From NCBI RefSeq assembly GCF_005876985.1, contig NZ_VAHD01000001.1, forward strand, positions 620,001-684,000: a stretch of 64,000 nt of DNA, in the 5' to 3' direction. Position 1 is the first letter of the stretch, and the number at the start of each line of letters is the position of its first letter. This stretch comes from Rhodoferax bucti. GTDB lineage: Bacteria > Pseudomonadota > Gammaproteobacteria > Burkholderiales > Burkholderiaceae_C. The notes below the pieces were generated by a model. That model was given only the letters and a program-made list of their open reading frames with translations, was not told where the DNA came from and did no database searches. Positions 35,321 through 42,951 of the stretch are shown here, piece after piece. A program made the position numbers and the translations under genes.

Positions 35321-36656
35321 GACTTAGATTTTCCACAGCTATTTGCCTGAAGCCGGTGGAGATACGCACATCCGCACTTGCCGCCTCCCAGAAGCTGCGG
35401 GCCAGGGCGAGGGCCTGCGGCCACTCGGGCAGGGTGGCGGCGGTGGGATGCAGGGGGCGGTCGGCAAAGTTGCGAGGCACCAGCTCGCCGCCCACGGGGG
35501 CGTAGAGCATGGGCAGCATGTCGTAGGCGGGGGCCAAGGCCCAATCGTCGCCATCGAGCAACAAGGAGATGTTGCCGTAGTGGCGGTCGGTGTTGGCAAT
35601 CAGCTCGCCGAAGGCCTCCAGTAGGCGCAGGGTGCGCGCATCGGCCGGTCGCAGCAAGCCGCGCTCTTGCATGCGGTTGGCGGTGGCGGCCCAGTTGTCC
35701 ATGGCACCTACGTACTCGGCGTCGTACACCATGAGCGACACCATGCCGATGCGCCCCAGCCCCTGCGGATTGGCGGCGTTGATGGGCGTGCGGTCAAACC
35801 GCTCCACCTCCAGAAACACGCGGCCCGCGCCGGTGCTGATGCGGCTGGCGGCGGCGGCAATGCCCGCGCTGGCCAAGGTTTGCAGGGCCAGGTGTTCGCA
35901 GACCAGCAGGTCGCGGGTGCGCTGGTCGGTGGGGGCGTCGCCTGCGGGCGAGAACTTGACCAGCACGTGCCGGGCGGCACCCCCTTCACCCACGATCGTG
36001 CAGAACTTGGGCTGCTCGCCACCGGCGGATGAGCCGCCCATACTGCCTTGCATGGCCGCGTCGGCCAAGGCCGGGTAGTCCACGGATGACGCCACGCGGC
36101 TGGCGCGCTGGGGCAAGCTGTGAAAGCGGGCAAACGCGGCCTCGCCCACCACCAGGTTGCCGGGCAGGTCGTCGCCACACAGGGCCAGAGCGCGCAGCAC
36201 GTCGTCGTCGCTCCAGAAGCGGGGGTCGTTGCCCAGCTGCAGCTCAGGGTGGGTGCTGGCAAAGGTGCGGCCCATGAAGCCCTGGGGGCGCATGTCGTCC
36301 AGAAACCAGGGCAGGCCGTCGAAGCGCTTGGAGAGGCCGTCTTCTTCATCCACCCACACCGCGCCGCTGGCCAGCGGCACCATGCGCCCGAACGGGCCGG
36401 GCTGGCCCTGTGCGTTGATGCGCATGATGGGCACACTGCGCCCCACGTCGCGCACGGTGCGCGGGAGCACATAACGCTGCTTGCGGGCGGCACCCACTTT
36501 TTGCACCTCGCCCGCCTGAATGAGCGGGGCCAGCGCGCGCGAGACGGTGGGCTGGCTCACCCCTAGCGCCGCTTGCAGCTCGGCACTGCTGAGCGCCCCG
36601 CCCTGACGGCGCAGGGCTTGCAAGATGCTGGCAGAGAGGTCCGGGGCAGTGGGCAT
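35307..36656 (-). CDS. yjjJ: HipA-family kinase with fused HTH (YjjJ type)
   Basis: 449 residues. N-terminal winged helix (LSSAELQAALGVSQPTVSRALAPL, about 22-46), then a HipA-like Ser/Thr kinase fold. Catalytic features: HVLVKFSP (ATP-binding Lys), NTDRHYGN near 355 (catalytic loop) and APAYDMLPM (metal Asp). YjjJ is a stand-alone HipA relative with its own DNA-binding domain and no HipB partner, and none is seen here. It lies downstream of creA on the same strand behind an AT-rich stretch with direct repeats. Its stop codon is inside a dispersed repeat. Confidence 0.9.
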   Translation of the reverse strand: MPTAPDLSASILQALRRQGGALSSAELQAALGVSQPTVSRALAPLIQAGEVQKVGAARKQRYVLPRTVRDVGRSVPIMRINAQGQPGPFGRMVPLASGAVWVDEEDGLSKRFDGLPWFLDDMRPQGFMGRTFASTHPELQLGNDPRFWSDDDVLRALALCGDDLPGNLVVGEAAFARFHSLPQRASRVASSVDYPALADAAMQGSMGGSSAGGEQPKFCTIVGEGGAARHVLVKFSPAGDAPTDQRTRDLLVCEHLALQTLASAGIAAAASRISTGAGRVFLEVERFDRTPINAANPQGLGRIGMVSLMVYDAEYVGAMDNWAATANRMQERGLLRPADARTLRLLEAFGELIANTDRHYGNISLLLDGDDWALAPAYDMLPMLYAPVGGELVPRNFADRPLHPTAATLPEWPQALALARSFWEAASADVRISTGFRQIAVENLSHISR

Positions 36657-36663
36657 GAATGAT

Positions 36664-36733
36664 TATATGAATAGATTTATTTTTATAAATCTTATTTTTA
36701 ATCAATCACTTAACACTCTATATGAATAGATTT
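36664..36733 (-). promoter_or_regulatory. AT-rich promoter of yjjJ with two 15-bp direct repeats
   Basis: TATATGAATAGATTT occurs at 36664-36678 and 36719-36733, 55 bases apart, in a stretch that is far more AT-rich than its surroundings. A likely binding region for the HTH of YjjJ itself. Confidence 0.5.
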
Positions 36734-36742
36734 TTATAACTA

Positions 36743-37210
36743 TTACTTCACCGGAATGGGCAACTCCGCCGGCACCGGCACGGCGGTCACGCTGTTTTTG
36801 GGGCTGCCATCGATGATCTTGTCGGAGTACACCAAGTAGACGAGGGTGTTGCGCTTCACGTCCACCATGCGCACCACGCGCACATGCTTGAAGAGGAAGG
36901 AGGCGCTGGCCTTGAACACTTCGTCTTGCTTGTCGATCTTCTCTTTGAAGCTGATGGGGCCCACCTGGCGGCAGGCCACTGCGGCGTCAGACGTGTCTTC
37001 GGCCAAGCCCAGCGCACCGGCGTAGCCCCCGGTTTTGGCGTGCGACAGGTAGCAAGCCACGCCGTTGACCGCCGGGTCGTCAAACACATCGACTACCACC
37101 TTGTCGTTGGGGCTGAGCAGTTTGAAGGTGGTGCTGACGGTGCCAACAGTCTCGGCGCTGGCGGTGAGTGCAAGGCTGCTGAGCAGCAGCGCGACAAGTG
37201 CTTGTTTCAT
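36743..37210 (-). CDS. creA: CreA-family periplasmic protein
   Basis: 155 residues. Signal peptide MKQALVALLLSSLALTASA, cleaved before ETVG. The mature protein is recognised by VVDVFDDPAVNGVACYLSHAKTGGYAGALGLAEDTSDAAVACRQVGPI and by VVRMVDVKRNTLVYLVYSDK. Function of CreA is unknown. The two cysteines may form a disulfide. It lies upstream of yjjJ on the same strand with about 85 AT-rich bases between them. Confidence 0.92.
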   Translation of the reverse strand: MKQALVALLLSSLALTASAETVGTVSTTFKLLSPNDKVVVDVFDDPAVNGVACYLSHAKTGGYAGALGLAEDTSDAAVACRQVGPISFKEKIDKQDEVFKASASFLFKHVRVVRMVDVKRNTLVYLVYSDKIIDGSPKNSVTAVPVPAELPIPVK

Positions 37211-37281
37211 GGTGAACTCTCGGGGTAAAAATGGGGCGGGTGCAGCATTGTGTGCCCATGAACCCGAAAGGAAACCTTGCC

Positions 37282-37558
37282 ATGCAACTCGGCTACACCA
37301 TCCTCTACGTGCCCGACGTACCGGCCACGCTCACTTTCTATGAAGCAGCTGGGCAAGAACTCGCAGGCCGCCAGCCCCACCGCACCCTGCTTTGAGATTG
37401 CGCTGTGCACGCCCGATGTGGCCGACGCACTGGAGCGCGCCGTGGCTGCCGGAGCCACCCCCATGCGCCCGCTCGAGGTAATGCCCTGGGGCCAGACAAT
37501 TGCCTATGTGGCCGATATCAACGGTTTTTTGGTAGAGCTGTGCACGCCCATGGCGTGA
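37282..37558 (+). pseudogene. VOC/glyoxalase-fold gene broken by internal deletion
   Basis: The start (MQLGYTILYVPDVPATLTFYEAA) and the end (CFEIALCTPDVADALERAVAAGATPMRPLEVMPWGQTIAYVADINGFLVELCTP) of a VOC-family protein are both clear but lie in different frames. About 35 residues expected between them are missing. The first frame stops at a TGA shortly after the join. An intact VOC gene follows 17 bases later. Confidence 0.82.
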
Positions 37559-37575
37559 CCTAAAGGAGCGCAATC

Positions 37576-37971
37576 ATGTTCAGCCACGTCATCCTTGGAG
37601 TTAACAACCTTGAAACCTCGCGCGCGTTTTACGACGCCGTGCTTGGCACACTGGGCATGAAGCCCGGCGCCTACAACCACAACGGCGAAGCGGGGCGCTA
37701 CTTTTACCGCAGCCCCACGGGCCTGTTTGGCATCACCACGCCCATCAACGGCGAGCCGGCCACCCACGGCAACGGCAGCACCACCGGCTTTTCAATGGCG
37801 TCGCCGGAGCAGGCCGATGCCTTCCACGCAGCCGGCCTGGCCCATGGCGGCACCACCTGCGAAAACCCGCCCGGCTGGCGCGAGGGCCCCTCCGGCCCGC
37901 TGTACCTGGCCTACCTGCGCGACCCGGACGGCAACAAGCTCTGCGCGCTGTACCGCAAGCCTAAGGCGTGA
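37576..37971 (+). CDS. VOC-family protein (glyoxalase/dioxygenase fold)
   Basis: 131 residues with two beta-alpha-beta-beta-beta modules: MFSHVILGVNNLETSRAFYDAVLG at the start and LYLAYLRDPDGNKLCALYRKP at the end. Metal-ligand-type residues (H4, E near the middle, and the DPDGN turn) fit the fold, but the reaction cannot be assigned. AAAGGAG gives a good ribosome site. Preceded by a broken paralog, followed by a repeat copy. Confidence 0.86.
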   Translation: MFSHVILGVNNLETSRAFYDAVLGTLGMKPGAYNHNGEAGRYFYRSPTGLFGITTPINGEPATHGNGSTTGFSMASPEQADAFHAAGLAHGGTTCENPPGWREGPSGPLYLAYLRDPDGNKLCALYRKPKA

Positions 37972-37972
37972 G

Positions 37973-38028
37973 CGCTACGGTTTTGATAGCTGCTGGCGCA
38001 CGTTCCATGCGCGCCAGAGCACTAATTG
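37973..38028 (+). repeat. Dispersed hairpin repeat, copy 9
   Basis: GCTACGGTTTTGATAGC, TGCTGGCGCACGTTCC and ATGCGCGCCAGAGCACTAATT. Lies between two convergent genes; its right end supplies the TAG stop of the minus-strand PNPOx-like gene. Confidence 0.8.
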
Positions 38029-38699
38029 GCCCAGTTTTGCACGTAGTCCGGCGCGGGCACGCTGCATAGCGCATCGGGCACCGGCGCCAAGCGCAGGCTG
38101 GCCAGGGGCAGCACGCCGGCCCACACGGGCAGGTGCAGGTCGTCCGTGTCGTCGTTGGGGCCGCCGCTGCGCACTTTGCAGGCGGCCTCAGCCAGGCTGA
38201 TGCGCATCACCGTGGTGGCAGCCAGCTCTTTGCTGCTGCCGGGGCGGGCCTGCTGCTCGCGCCCGGGGGCCAAGTGGCGCATGAAGGCGTCCAGCGCGGC
38301 GGCTTTGTCGTCCACCTTTTCAAACTGGCCGTAGACCATGGCCGAGCGGTAGTTCATGGAGTGGTGAAACGCCGAGCGCGCGAGCACCAGGCCGTCGATG
38401 TGCGTCACCGTCACACAGGCCTGCGTGCCCTTGGCCAGCAGCTTGATGAGCCGCCCGCCGTTGGAGCCGTGGATGTAGAGGTGCTCGCCCTCGCGCCAGC
38501 AGGCGGTGGGAATGCAGTGGGTGCCCTTGTCGTCCACAAACGCCACGTGGCACACATAGGCGGCGTCCAGCACGGCGTGCAGGGTGTCGCGTTGGTAGTC
38601 GGCGTTCTCGGCAATGCGGCGGATACGCGTGCGGTCGGTGGGCGCCTTAGAGGCGGTTGCGGCGGTTGCGGCGGTTGCGGGCTTGGGGGTAGCAGTCAT
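38022..38699 (-). CDS. Pyridoxamine-5'-phosphate-oxidase-family protein (FMN-binding split barrel)
   Basis: 225 residues. The N-terminus holds a low-complexity Ala/Thr stretch (ATAATAATASKAPTD). The split-barrel core follows: CHVAFVDDKGTHCIPTACWREGEHLYIHGSNGGRLIKLL, then VTVTHIDGLVLARSAFHHSMNYRSAMVYG. Members bind FMN, F420 or heme; true PNP oxidase function is not implied. Divergent from a MocR-type regulator, a pairing that hints at vitamin B6-linked control. Confidence 0.85.
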   Translation of the reverse strand: MTATPKPATAATAATASKAPTDRTRIRRIAENADYQRDTLHAVLDAAYVCHVAFVDDKGTHCIPTACWREGEHLYIHGSNGGRLIKLLAKGTQACVTVTHIDGLVLARSAFHHSMNYRSAMVYGQFEKVDDKAAALDAFMRHLAPGREQQARPGSSKELAATTVMRISLAEAACKVRSGGPNDDTDDLHLPVWAGVLPLASLRLAPVPDALCSVPAPDYVQNWAN

Positions 38700-38739
38700 G
38701 GCAGCACAGTGGTTGGAATGGCCGCAATGTAGGTTTTTT

Positions 38740-38782
38740 GTGGCTCTAAATTAAGATCCACCCATGCACTATTTTTTAGTGC
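38740..38782. promoter_or_regulatory. Operator-like inverted repeats between PNPOx-like and MocR genes
   Basis: GTGG - 14 bases - CCAC at 38740-38761, and GCACTA-TTTTT-TAGTGC at 38766-38782. Both lie in the ~100-base divergent spacer, just before the MocR start. They could bind the MocR regulator. Confidence 0.45.
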
Positions 38783-38801
38783 CATTGTTTTGAGGGTTTG
38801 T

Positions 38802-40265
38802 GTGGACTACCAACTGTTGTTCTCCCGCTTTGCGGCGCTGCCGGCGCATGCCCCCTGGTCGCGGCAGCGGCAGCTGCATGAGTGTTTGCGCAGCGCCATT
38901 CGCAATGGCACGCTGAGTGCCGGCGCCCGGCTGCCTGCCACGCGCACGCTGGCGCAAGAGCTGGGTGTGTCGCGCAACACGGTGCTGTATGCCTACGACC
39001 AGCTCAGCACCGAGGGCTTTGTGCAGCCCGGCCAGCGCGGCACGGTGGTGGCCGGGCTGGCTGCACGCGTGGCCCCGCCGGCCGCTCCGGGCCACTCGCC
39101 CCTGCGCGCAAGCCTGTCGCGCCGCGCCCAAAGCGTGCCCACCCGCGATGCACCCGAGACCCCGGCCGCCTTTGCGCCCGGCGTGCCGGCGCTCAAGGAG
39201 TTTCCAGTAACGCTGTGGCGCCGCCTGCTGGACCGCGCCTGGCGCAGCCTGCGCACCGAGCAGCTCAACTACGCGCCGCACCACGGCGAGCCCGCCCTGC
39301 GCGAGGCCATTGCCAACCACCTACGCGTGGCCCGCGGCGCCCGCCTGGAGGCCAGCCAGGTCTTCATCACCGATGGCACCCAAGGCAGCCTGGCCTTGTG
39401 CGCACAGGCCTTCGCCGATGCAGGCGACAAGGTGTGGATCGAGAGCCCCGGCTACCAGGGCGCGCTGGCCGCCTTCAAGGCAGCGCAACTCAAACCCGTG
39501 GGCATGGTGGTGGATGACGAGGGCATGGCCCCCACCGCCGCCGACTGGCAGCGCCACCCGCCGAAGCTGATTTACGTGACGCCCTCGCACCAGTACCCCA
39601 CCGGCAGCGTGCTGAGCCTGCCACGGCGGCTGGACCTGATCGCCCACGCGCGCGCGGCGCAGGCCCTGATCATTGAAGACGATTACGACAGCGAGTTCCG
39701 CCACGACGGGCCGCCGCTCTCGTGCATGCAAGGCCTGGAGGCGGATGCGCCGGTGCTCTACCTAGGCACGTTCAGCAAGACCATGTTTCCGGCACTGCGG
39801 CTGGGCTTTGTGGTGGTGCCGGCGGTATGGGTGGCGCCTTTGAGTGCCATGCTCTCGCGCACCGCGCCGCGCGGGCGGGCAGCCGACCAGCTGGCGCTGG
39901 CCGAGTTCATGCAGAGCGGACAGTTCAGCCTGCACCTGCGTCGCATGCGCCGGCTCTACCGCCAGCGGCGCGATGCCCTGGTGGCGGCGCTGGAGCAACA
40001 GCTGGGCGATGTGGCCGCGGTGCACGGGGGCTCGGCCGGCATTCACCTCGCGCTGCGCCTGCGCGACCCGCATGCCGACGATGCGGCCATGAGCCAGCAG
40101 CTGCGCGCACTGGGCATCGTGGCCCCCGCACTCAGCACCCAAGCCGTGGGCCAGCGGGTGCAGCCGTGGCGGGGCTTTTTGCTGGGCTACGCGCAGGTGC
40201 AGGTGGAGCAGATGCCTGCGCTGGTGGCCACGCTGGCCGGTGTGGTGAAGCGGGCGCGCGCTTAG
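38802..40265 (+). CDS. MocR-family regulator (GntR HTH plus aminotransferase domain, PdxR-like)
   Basis: 487 residues from a GTG (a TTG 12 bases earlier is possible). Winged helix at about 20-80 (LHECLRSAIRNGTLSAGARLPATRTLAQELGVSRNTVLYAYDQL), then a linker. The fold-type I aminotransferase domain follows: TDGTQGSLALCAQ, YVTPSHQYPTG, IIEDDYDSEF and the PLP lysine in YLGTFSKTMFPALRLG. These proteins sense PLP or an amino acid. The divergent PNPOx-like gene is the obvious target. Confidence 0.92.
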   Translation: MDYQLLFSRFAALPAHAPWSRQRQLHECLRSAIRNGTLSAGARLPATRTLAQELGVSRNTVLYAYDQLSTEGFVQPGQRGTVVAGLAARVAPPAAPGHSPLRASLSRRAQSVPTRDAPETPAAFAPGVPALKEFPVTLWRRLLDRAWRSLRTEQLNYAPHHGEPALREAIANHLRVARGARLEASQVFITDGTQGSLALCAQAFADAGDKVWIESPGYQGALAAFKAAQLKPVGMVVDDEGMAPTAADWQRHPPKLIYVTPSHQYPTGSVLSLPRRLDLIAHARAAQALIIEDDYDSEFRHDGPPLSCMQGLEADAPVLYLGTFSKTMFPALRLGFVVVPAVWVAPLSAMLSRTAPRGRAADQLALAEFMQSGQFSLHLRRMRRLYRQRRDALVAALEQQLGDVAAVHGGSAGIHLALRLRDPHADDAAMSQQLRALGIVAPALSTQAVGQRVQPWRGFLLGYAQVQVEQMPALVATLAGVVKRARA

Positions 40266-40948
40266 CCGAGGTGCTTGCCGAAGAAACGCAAGGTGCGGTC
40301 CCACGCCTGCTGGGCCCACACGGGGTCGTACTGCGTGGCGGCCAGGCGGCCGGTACCAACCGCGGTTTCGTTCGCAAAGGCGTGGTGGGCCAGGTAGCGG
40401 TGGAACTCGTAGTCCACACCCGCCGCGGTGAGCTTGGCTTCTAGGCCGTCCACCGTCTCAATCTTGAAGAACTGGTCTTGCGTGGCCCAGTGGCCTTGCA
40501 GGGGGATCTTGATGTTGCTGGCGTCGATGTAGTCCAGCGGCGGGCAGCCGTACCAGACCACAGCGGCGTCCAGCTCGGGGGAGCCAGCGGCCAACAGGGT
40601 CAGCGCGCCGCCCATGCAAAAACCGGTGAGGCCGACCTTGGGCGCACGGGCCTTGAGGAACTGCACGGCACCGCGAATGTCTTGCCCCGCAGCGTCGCCA
40701 AAGTCCAAGCCGGTCATGAGGTGGTGGGCTTCCTCCTCTTCCACCGTGGCTTTGCCGCGGTACAGGTCGGGCACCAGCGCCTGAAAGCCGGCAGTGGCCA
40801 GGCGGTCGGCCACGCCCTTGATCTGGTCATTCAGACCCCACCATTCCTGGATGACGACGATGGCCGGTGCATTGGCAATGGCCGGCTCGGCCAGGTAGCC
40901 CTGCACGGCTTTGCCATCCGGGCGGTTAAAGGTAACGATGCTTCCCAT
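40262..40948 (-). CDS. Dienelactone hydrolase family protein
   Basis: 228 residues of the alpha/beta hydrolase fold. The nucleophile is the Cys in GLTGFCMGGAL, and the other triad members are the Asp region near GHWATQDQFF and the His in YLAHHAFANE. VVIQEWWGLNDQIKGVADRLA is the usual N-terminal segment. A GAGGAG ribosome site precedes the ATG. Without neighbouring aromatic-degradation genes the substrate is uncertain. It overlaps the convergent MocR gene by four bases. Confidence 0.92.
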   Translation of the reverse strand: MGSIVTFNRPDGKAVQGYLAEPAIANAPAIVVIQEWWGLNDQIKGVADRLATAGFQALVPDLYRGKATVEEEEAHHLMTGLDFGDAAGQDIRGAVQFLKARAPKVGLTGFCMGGALTLLAAGSPELDAAVVWYGCPPLDYIDASNIKIPLQGHWATQDQFFKIETVDGLEAKLTAAGVDYEFHRYLAHHAFANETAVGTGRLAATQYDPVWAQQAWDRTLRFFGKHLG

Positions 40949-41029
40949 GCGGTGCTCCTCAGTGGTGATGTGTTGCGCGGTATTGTGGGCATACCGCGCA
41001 GCCGAGGGCAGCGTGGGGGTTTTGCGCTG

Positions 41030-41494
41030 TTAGGCGGTAGCGGCGCGGGCGATGCGAGCCCGCTTCATCTGGTCCATTTTGGGCTTCATATAAAAGCCCA
41101 TGAACAAGCCGATCAGCAAGCCCACCGGCAGCGAACGGCTGAACGCGCGCCACCAAAACGCAGGCCAAGTGGCGTCCAAGGGGTTGTTCAAGGTGGAGAT
41201 GGCAGCGGCCAGCAAGCTCTCAATCAACAAGGCACCCAGCAGGGACACGGCGAGCTTGAGCCGATTGCCTTGCAGCTTGGGCGCCCACACGGCGAGCAGC
41301 TTTTCTACCTGCGCAAGGCACAACAGGATGAGCGGCAAAAAGACCACGCTGGTTGCAAAGTTGCGCGCCCAAGTGGCCAGAAACGGGGTACCGGGCTGGG
41401 CATTCGCCCAGGTCATGAAAGCGCTGAGCAGCAAGGCCACGGTGGGCAGGATGAACAGGGGAGGCGGAATTTTGCGGAAGGCGGAGATGGACAT
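41030..41494 (-). CDS. DUF2798 membrane protein
   Basis: 154 residues with about four predicted helices, in two similar halves. The second ends in RSLPVGLLIGLFMGFYMKPKMDQM, which is typical of DUF2798. Function unknown. Divergent from a MarR regulator with two identical operator-like palindromes between them, so it is very probably that regulator's target. Confidence 0.85.
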   Translation of the reverse strand: MSISAFRKIPPPLFILPTVALLLSAFMTWANAQPGTPFLATWARNFATSVVFLPLILLCLAQVEKLLAVWAPKLQGNRLKLAVSLLGALLIESLLAAAISTLNNPLDATWPAFWWRAFSRSLPVGLLIGLFMGFYMKPKMDQMKRARIARAATA

Positions 41495-41508
41495 GAAGAG
41501 AGCAGTTG

Positions 41509-41553
41509 GTTGACAATATCAACATTCTAGAACTTATAGTTGATTAAGTCAAC
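41509..41553. promoter_or_regulatory. Twin MarR operators
   Basis: GTTGACAATATCAAC at 41509-41523 and GTTGATTAAGTCAAC at 41539-41553 share the arms GTTGA and TCAAC with 5-base centres. The centres are 30 bases apart, about three helical turns. They lie in the 69-base spacer between the divergent DUF2798 and MarR genes. Confidence 0.82.
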
Positions 41554-41563
41554 CAAATACGCC

Positions 41564-42058
41564 ATGCAGCCCTCACCCCCCCCGTCCAACCCGGCAGACG
41601 CTTCTGTGGTGAGCGGCTTTGTCGCCCTGATGACGATTGCCGGCCGGGCGCAGCAGTTGCTCAAAACCCGCATGCAAGACCAAGCAGTAGCGGGACTGGG
41701 GCCTTTGCACATGCACGCGCTGTGCCTGTGCCAGCAGCAGCCCGGGGCGCCGCAGCAGGTGCTGGTGCAGGCACTGGGCCGCGACAAGGGCCAGATGGCC
41801 CGCCTGATTCGCGACCTGGAAGACCACGGCCTGCTCACCCGCAGCACCGACGAGCGCGACCGCCGCGTTTGGCGCCTGTACCTCACCCCGGACGGCGAAG
41901 CCCGGTGCGCCTGGTTTACCGCGCTGGAAGCCCAGGTCGCCCACGACCTGATGGCGCACCTGAGCCCCGACGACAGCGCCCAGTTGAACCGGGTGCTGCA
42001 GTCGGTGCAGGGGCGGGTGGATGGGCTGGCTACGGCTTCGGAGTCTTCAGCTTCTTGA
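41564..42058 (+). CDS. MarR-family transcriptional regulator
   Basis: 164 residues from the ATG reading MQPSPPPSN; a TTG eight codons upstream lies within an operator and is less likely. The winged helix (QQVLVQALGRDKGQMARLIRDLEDHGLLTRSTDERDRRVWRLYLTPDG) is clear, with helical ends for dimer formation. It probably represses itself and the divergent membrane gene through the paired palindromes. It overlaps the convergent BRO gene by 29 bases. Confidence 0.88.
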   Translation: MQPSPPPSNPADASVVSGFVALMTIAGRAQQLLKTRMQDQAVAGLGPLHMHALCLCQQQPGAPQQVLVQALGRDKGQMARLIRDLEDHGLLTRSTDERDRRVWRLYLTPDGEARCAWFTALEAQVAHDLMAHLSPDDSAQLNRVLQSVQGRVDGLATASESSAS

Positions 42059-42875
42059 CGGATGCGGGTGCCAGGTAGTTGTGGCCTGACACCACCGGCT
42101 TGCCGGTTTTGCCCTCCAACTGCTGGCGTGCTTGCTTGGCAATACCGCCACCAGCTTGGGCAGCTTGCGTGTTTTCCGGCATGCCGGTGGCATTCATGGT
42201 TTCGGCAATCTGGCGGGTGGACAGCTCTGCCAATGCCGTGAAGATGAGCTCGGCCTCGATCATGTGATCACGCAAGTTGTGGCTGCTCAGGCCTTTGACG
42301 GCCTTGTGCTCCTTGACGGTCACGCCGCTCCACTCGGAGTGGATGATGTTGGTGAGGATGGCGAACTCTTGCCCCGCCTTGATGTCGTGCTCGCGCCAGT
42401 AATCAGTGAGCTTGTTACGGGTCTCTTGCCCGGTCATGCGCTGGGCAATCCATTTGTCGCTGCGACCATGTTGCTGCCAGGTTTGGCGGGCACGGTTTAA
42501 CGACAGTGCGGGGTCTGCCATCTCCTGCATGCGCTCGTAGCCCACTTTGGCGAGCCAGAGCTTGATCGGTTCGGCTTTCGGACTGGGAACAGATTGCACC
42601 AACCGCAACAAGGTTTGGGCGGTTGCGACGTCGGTGAGGTAGTTTTTGCCATCCGCAGCCGGTAATTTCAGTCGGTGACAATTTGTCACCGACTCGCTGC
42701 CTTCTTTGCCTAAGCGCTCTTTGAGTTTGTTCCAGTATTTACGGGCAGTTTGATAGTCGGTTTGCTGCGTCAGCACCTGCACCACATCCACCACCGAAAA
42801 CCACCATGTCTCGGTCGCTTCGTCATAGACGCGGCGGATGGATTGGCCATCGAAATCAGTCGGCAAGATTTTCAT
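42030..42875 (-). CDS. BRO-N domain protein under LexA control
   Basis: 281 residues from an ATG with AAGGAG five bases upstream. The N-terminal BRO-N domain is FDGQSIRRVYDEATETWWFSVVDVVQVLTQQTDYQTARKYWNKL. A long helical second half includes KLWLAKVGYERMQEMADP and WREHDIKAGQEFAILTNIIH. BRO-N occurs in phage antirepressors and in the SOS protein DinD of Escherichia coli, which it resembles in layout. A near-consensus LexA box upstream supports DNA-damage induction. No other phage genes are close by. Confidence 0.87.
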   Translation of the reverse strand: MKILPTDFDGQSIRRVYDEATETWWFSVVDVVQVLTQQTDYQTARKYWNKLKERLGKEGSESVTNCHRLKLPAADGKNYLTDVATAQTLLRLVQSVPSPKAEPIKLWLAKVGYERMQEMADPALSLNRARQTWQQHGRSDKWIAQRMTGQETRNKLTDYWREHDIKAGQEFAILTNIIHSEWSGVTVKEHKAVKGLSSHNLRDHMIEAELIFTALAELSTRQIAETMNATGMPENTQAAQAGGGIAKQARQQLEGKTGKPVVSGHNYLAPASVKKLKTPKP

Positions 42876-42920
42876 ACCATCTCCTTGCAAGAGGCCTGTG
42901 TGTTGAATGACGCCAAGAAA

Positions 42921-42940
42921 TACTGTATTTTTACACAGTA
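42921..42940 (-). promoter_or_regulatory. LexA (SOS) box before the BRO-N gene
   Basis: TACTGT - ATTTTTAC - ACAGTA: both six-base arms match the classical SOS consensus. It lies 46-65 bases before the ATG and overlaps a possible promoter (TTGATC, 16 bases, TAAAAA on the minus strand). Confidence 0.85.
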
Positions 42941-42951
42941 GCTATCGCAGA

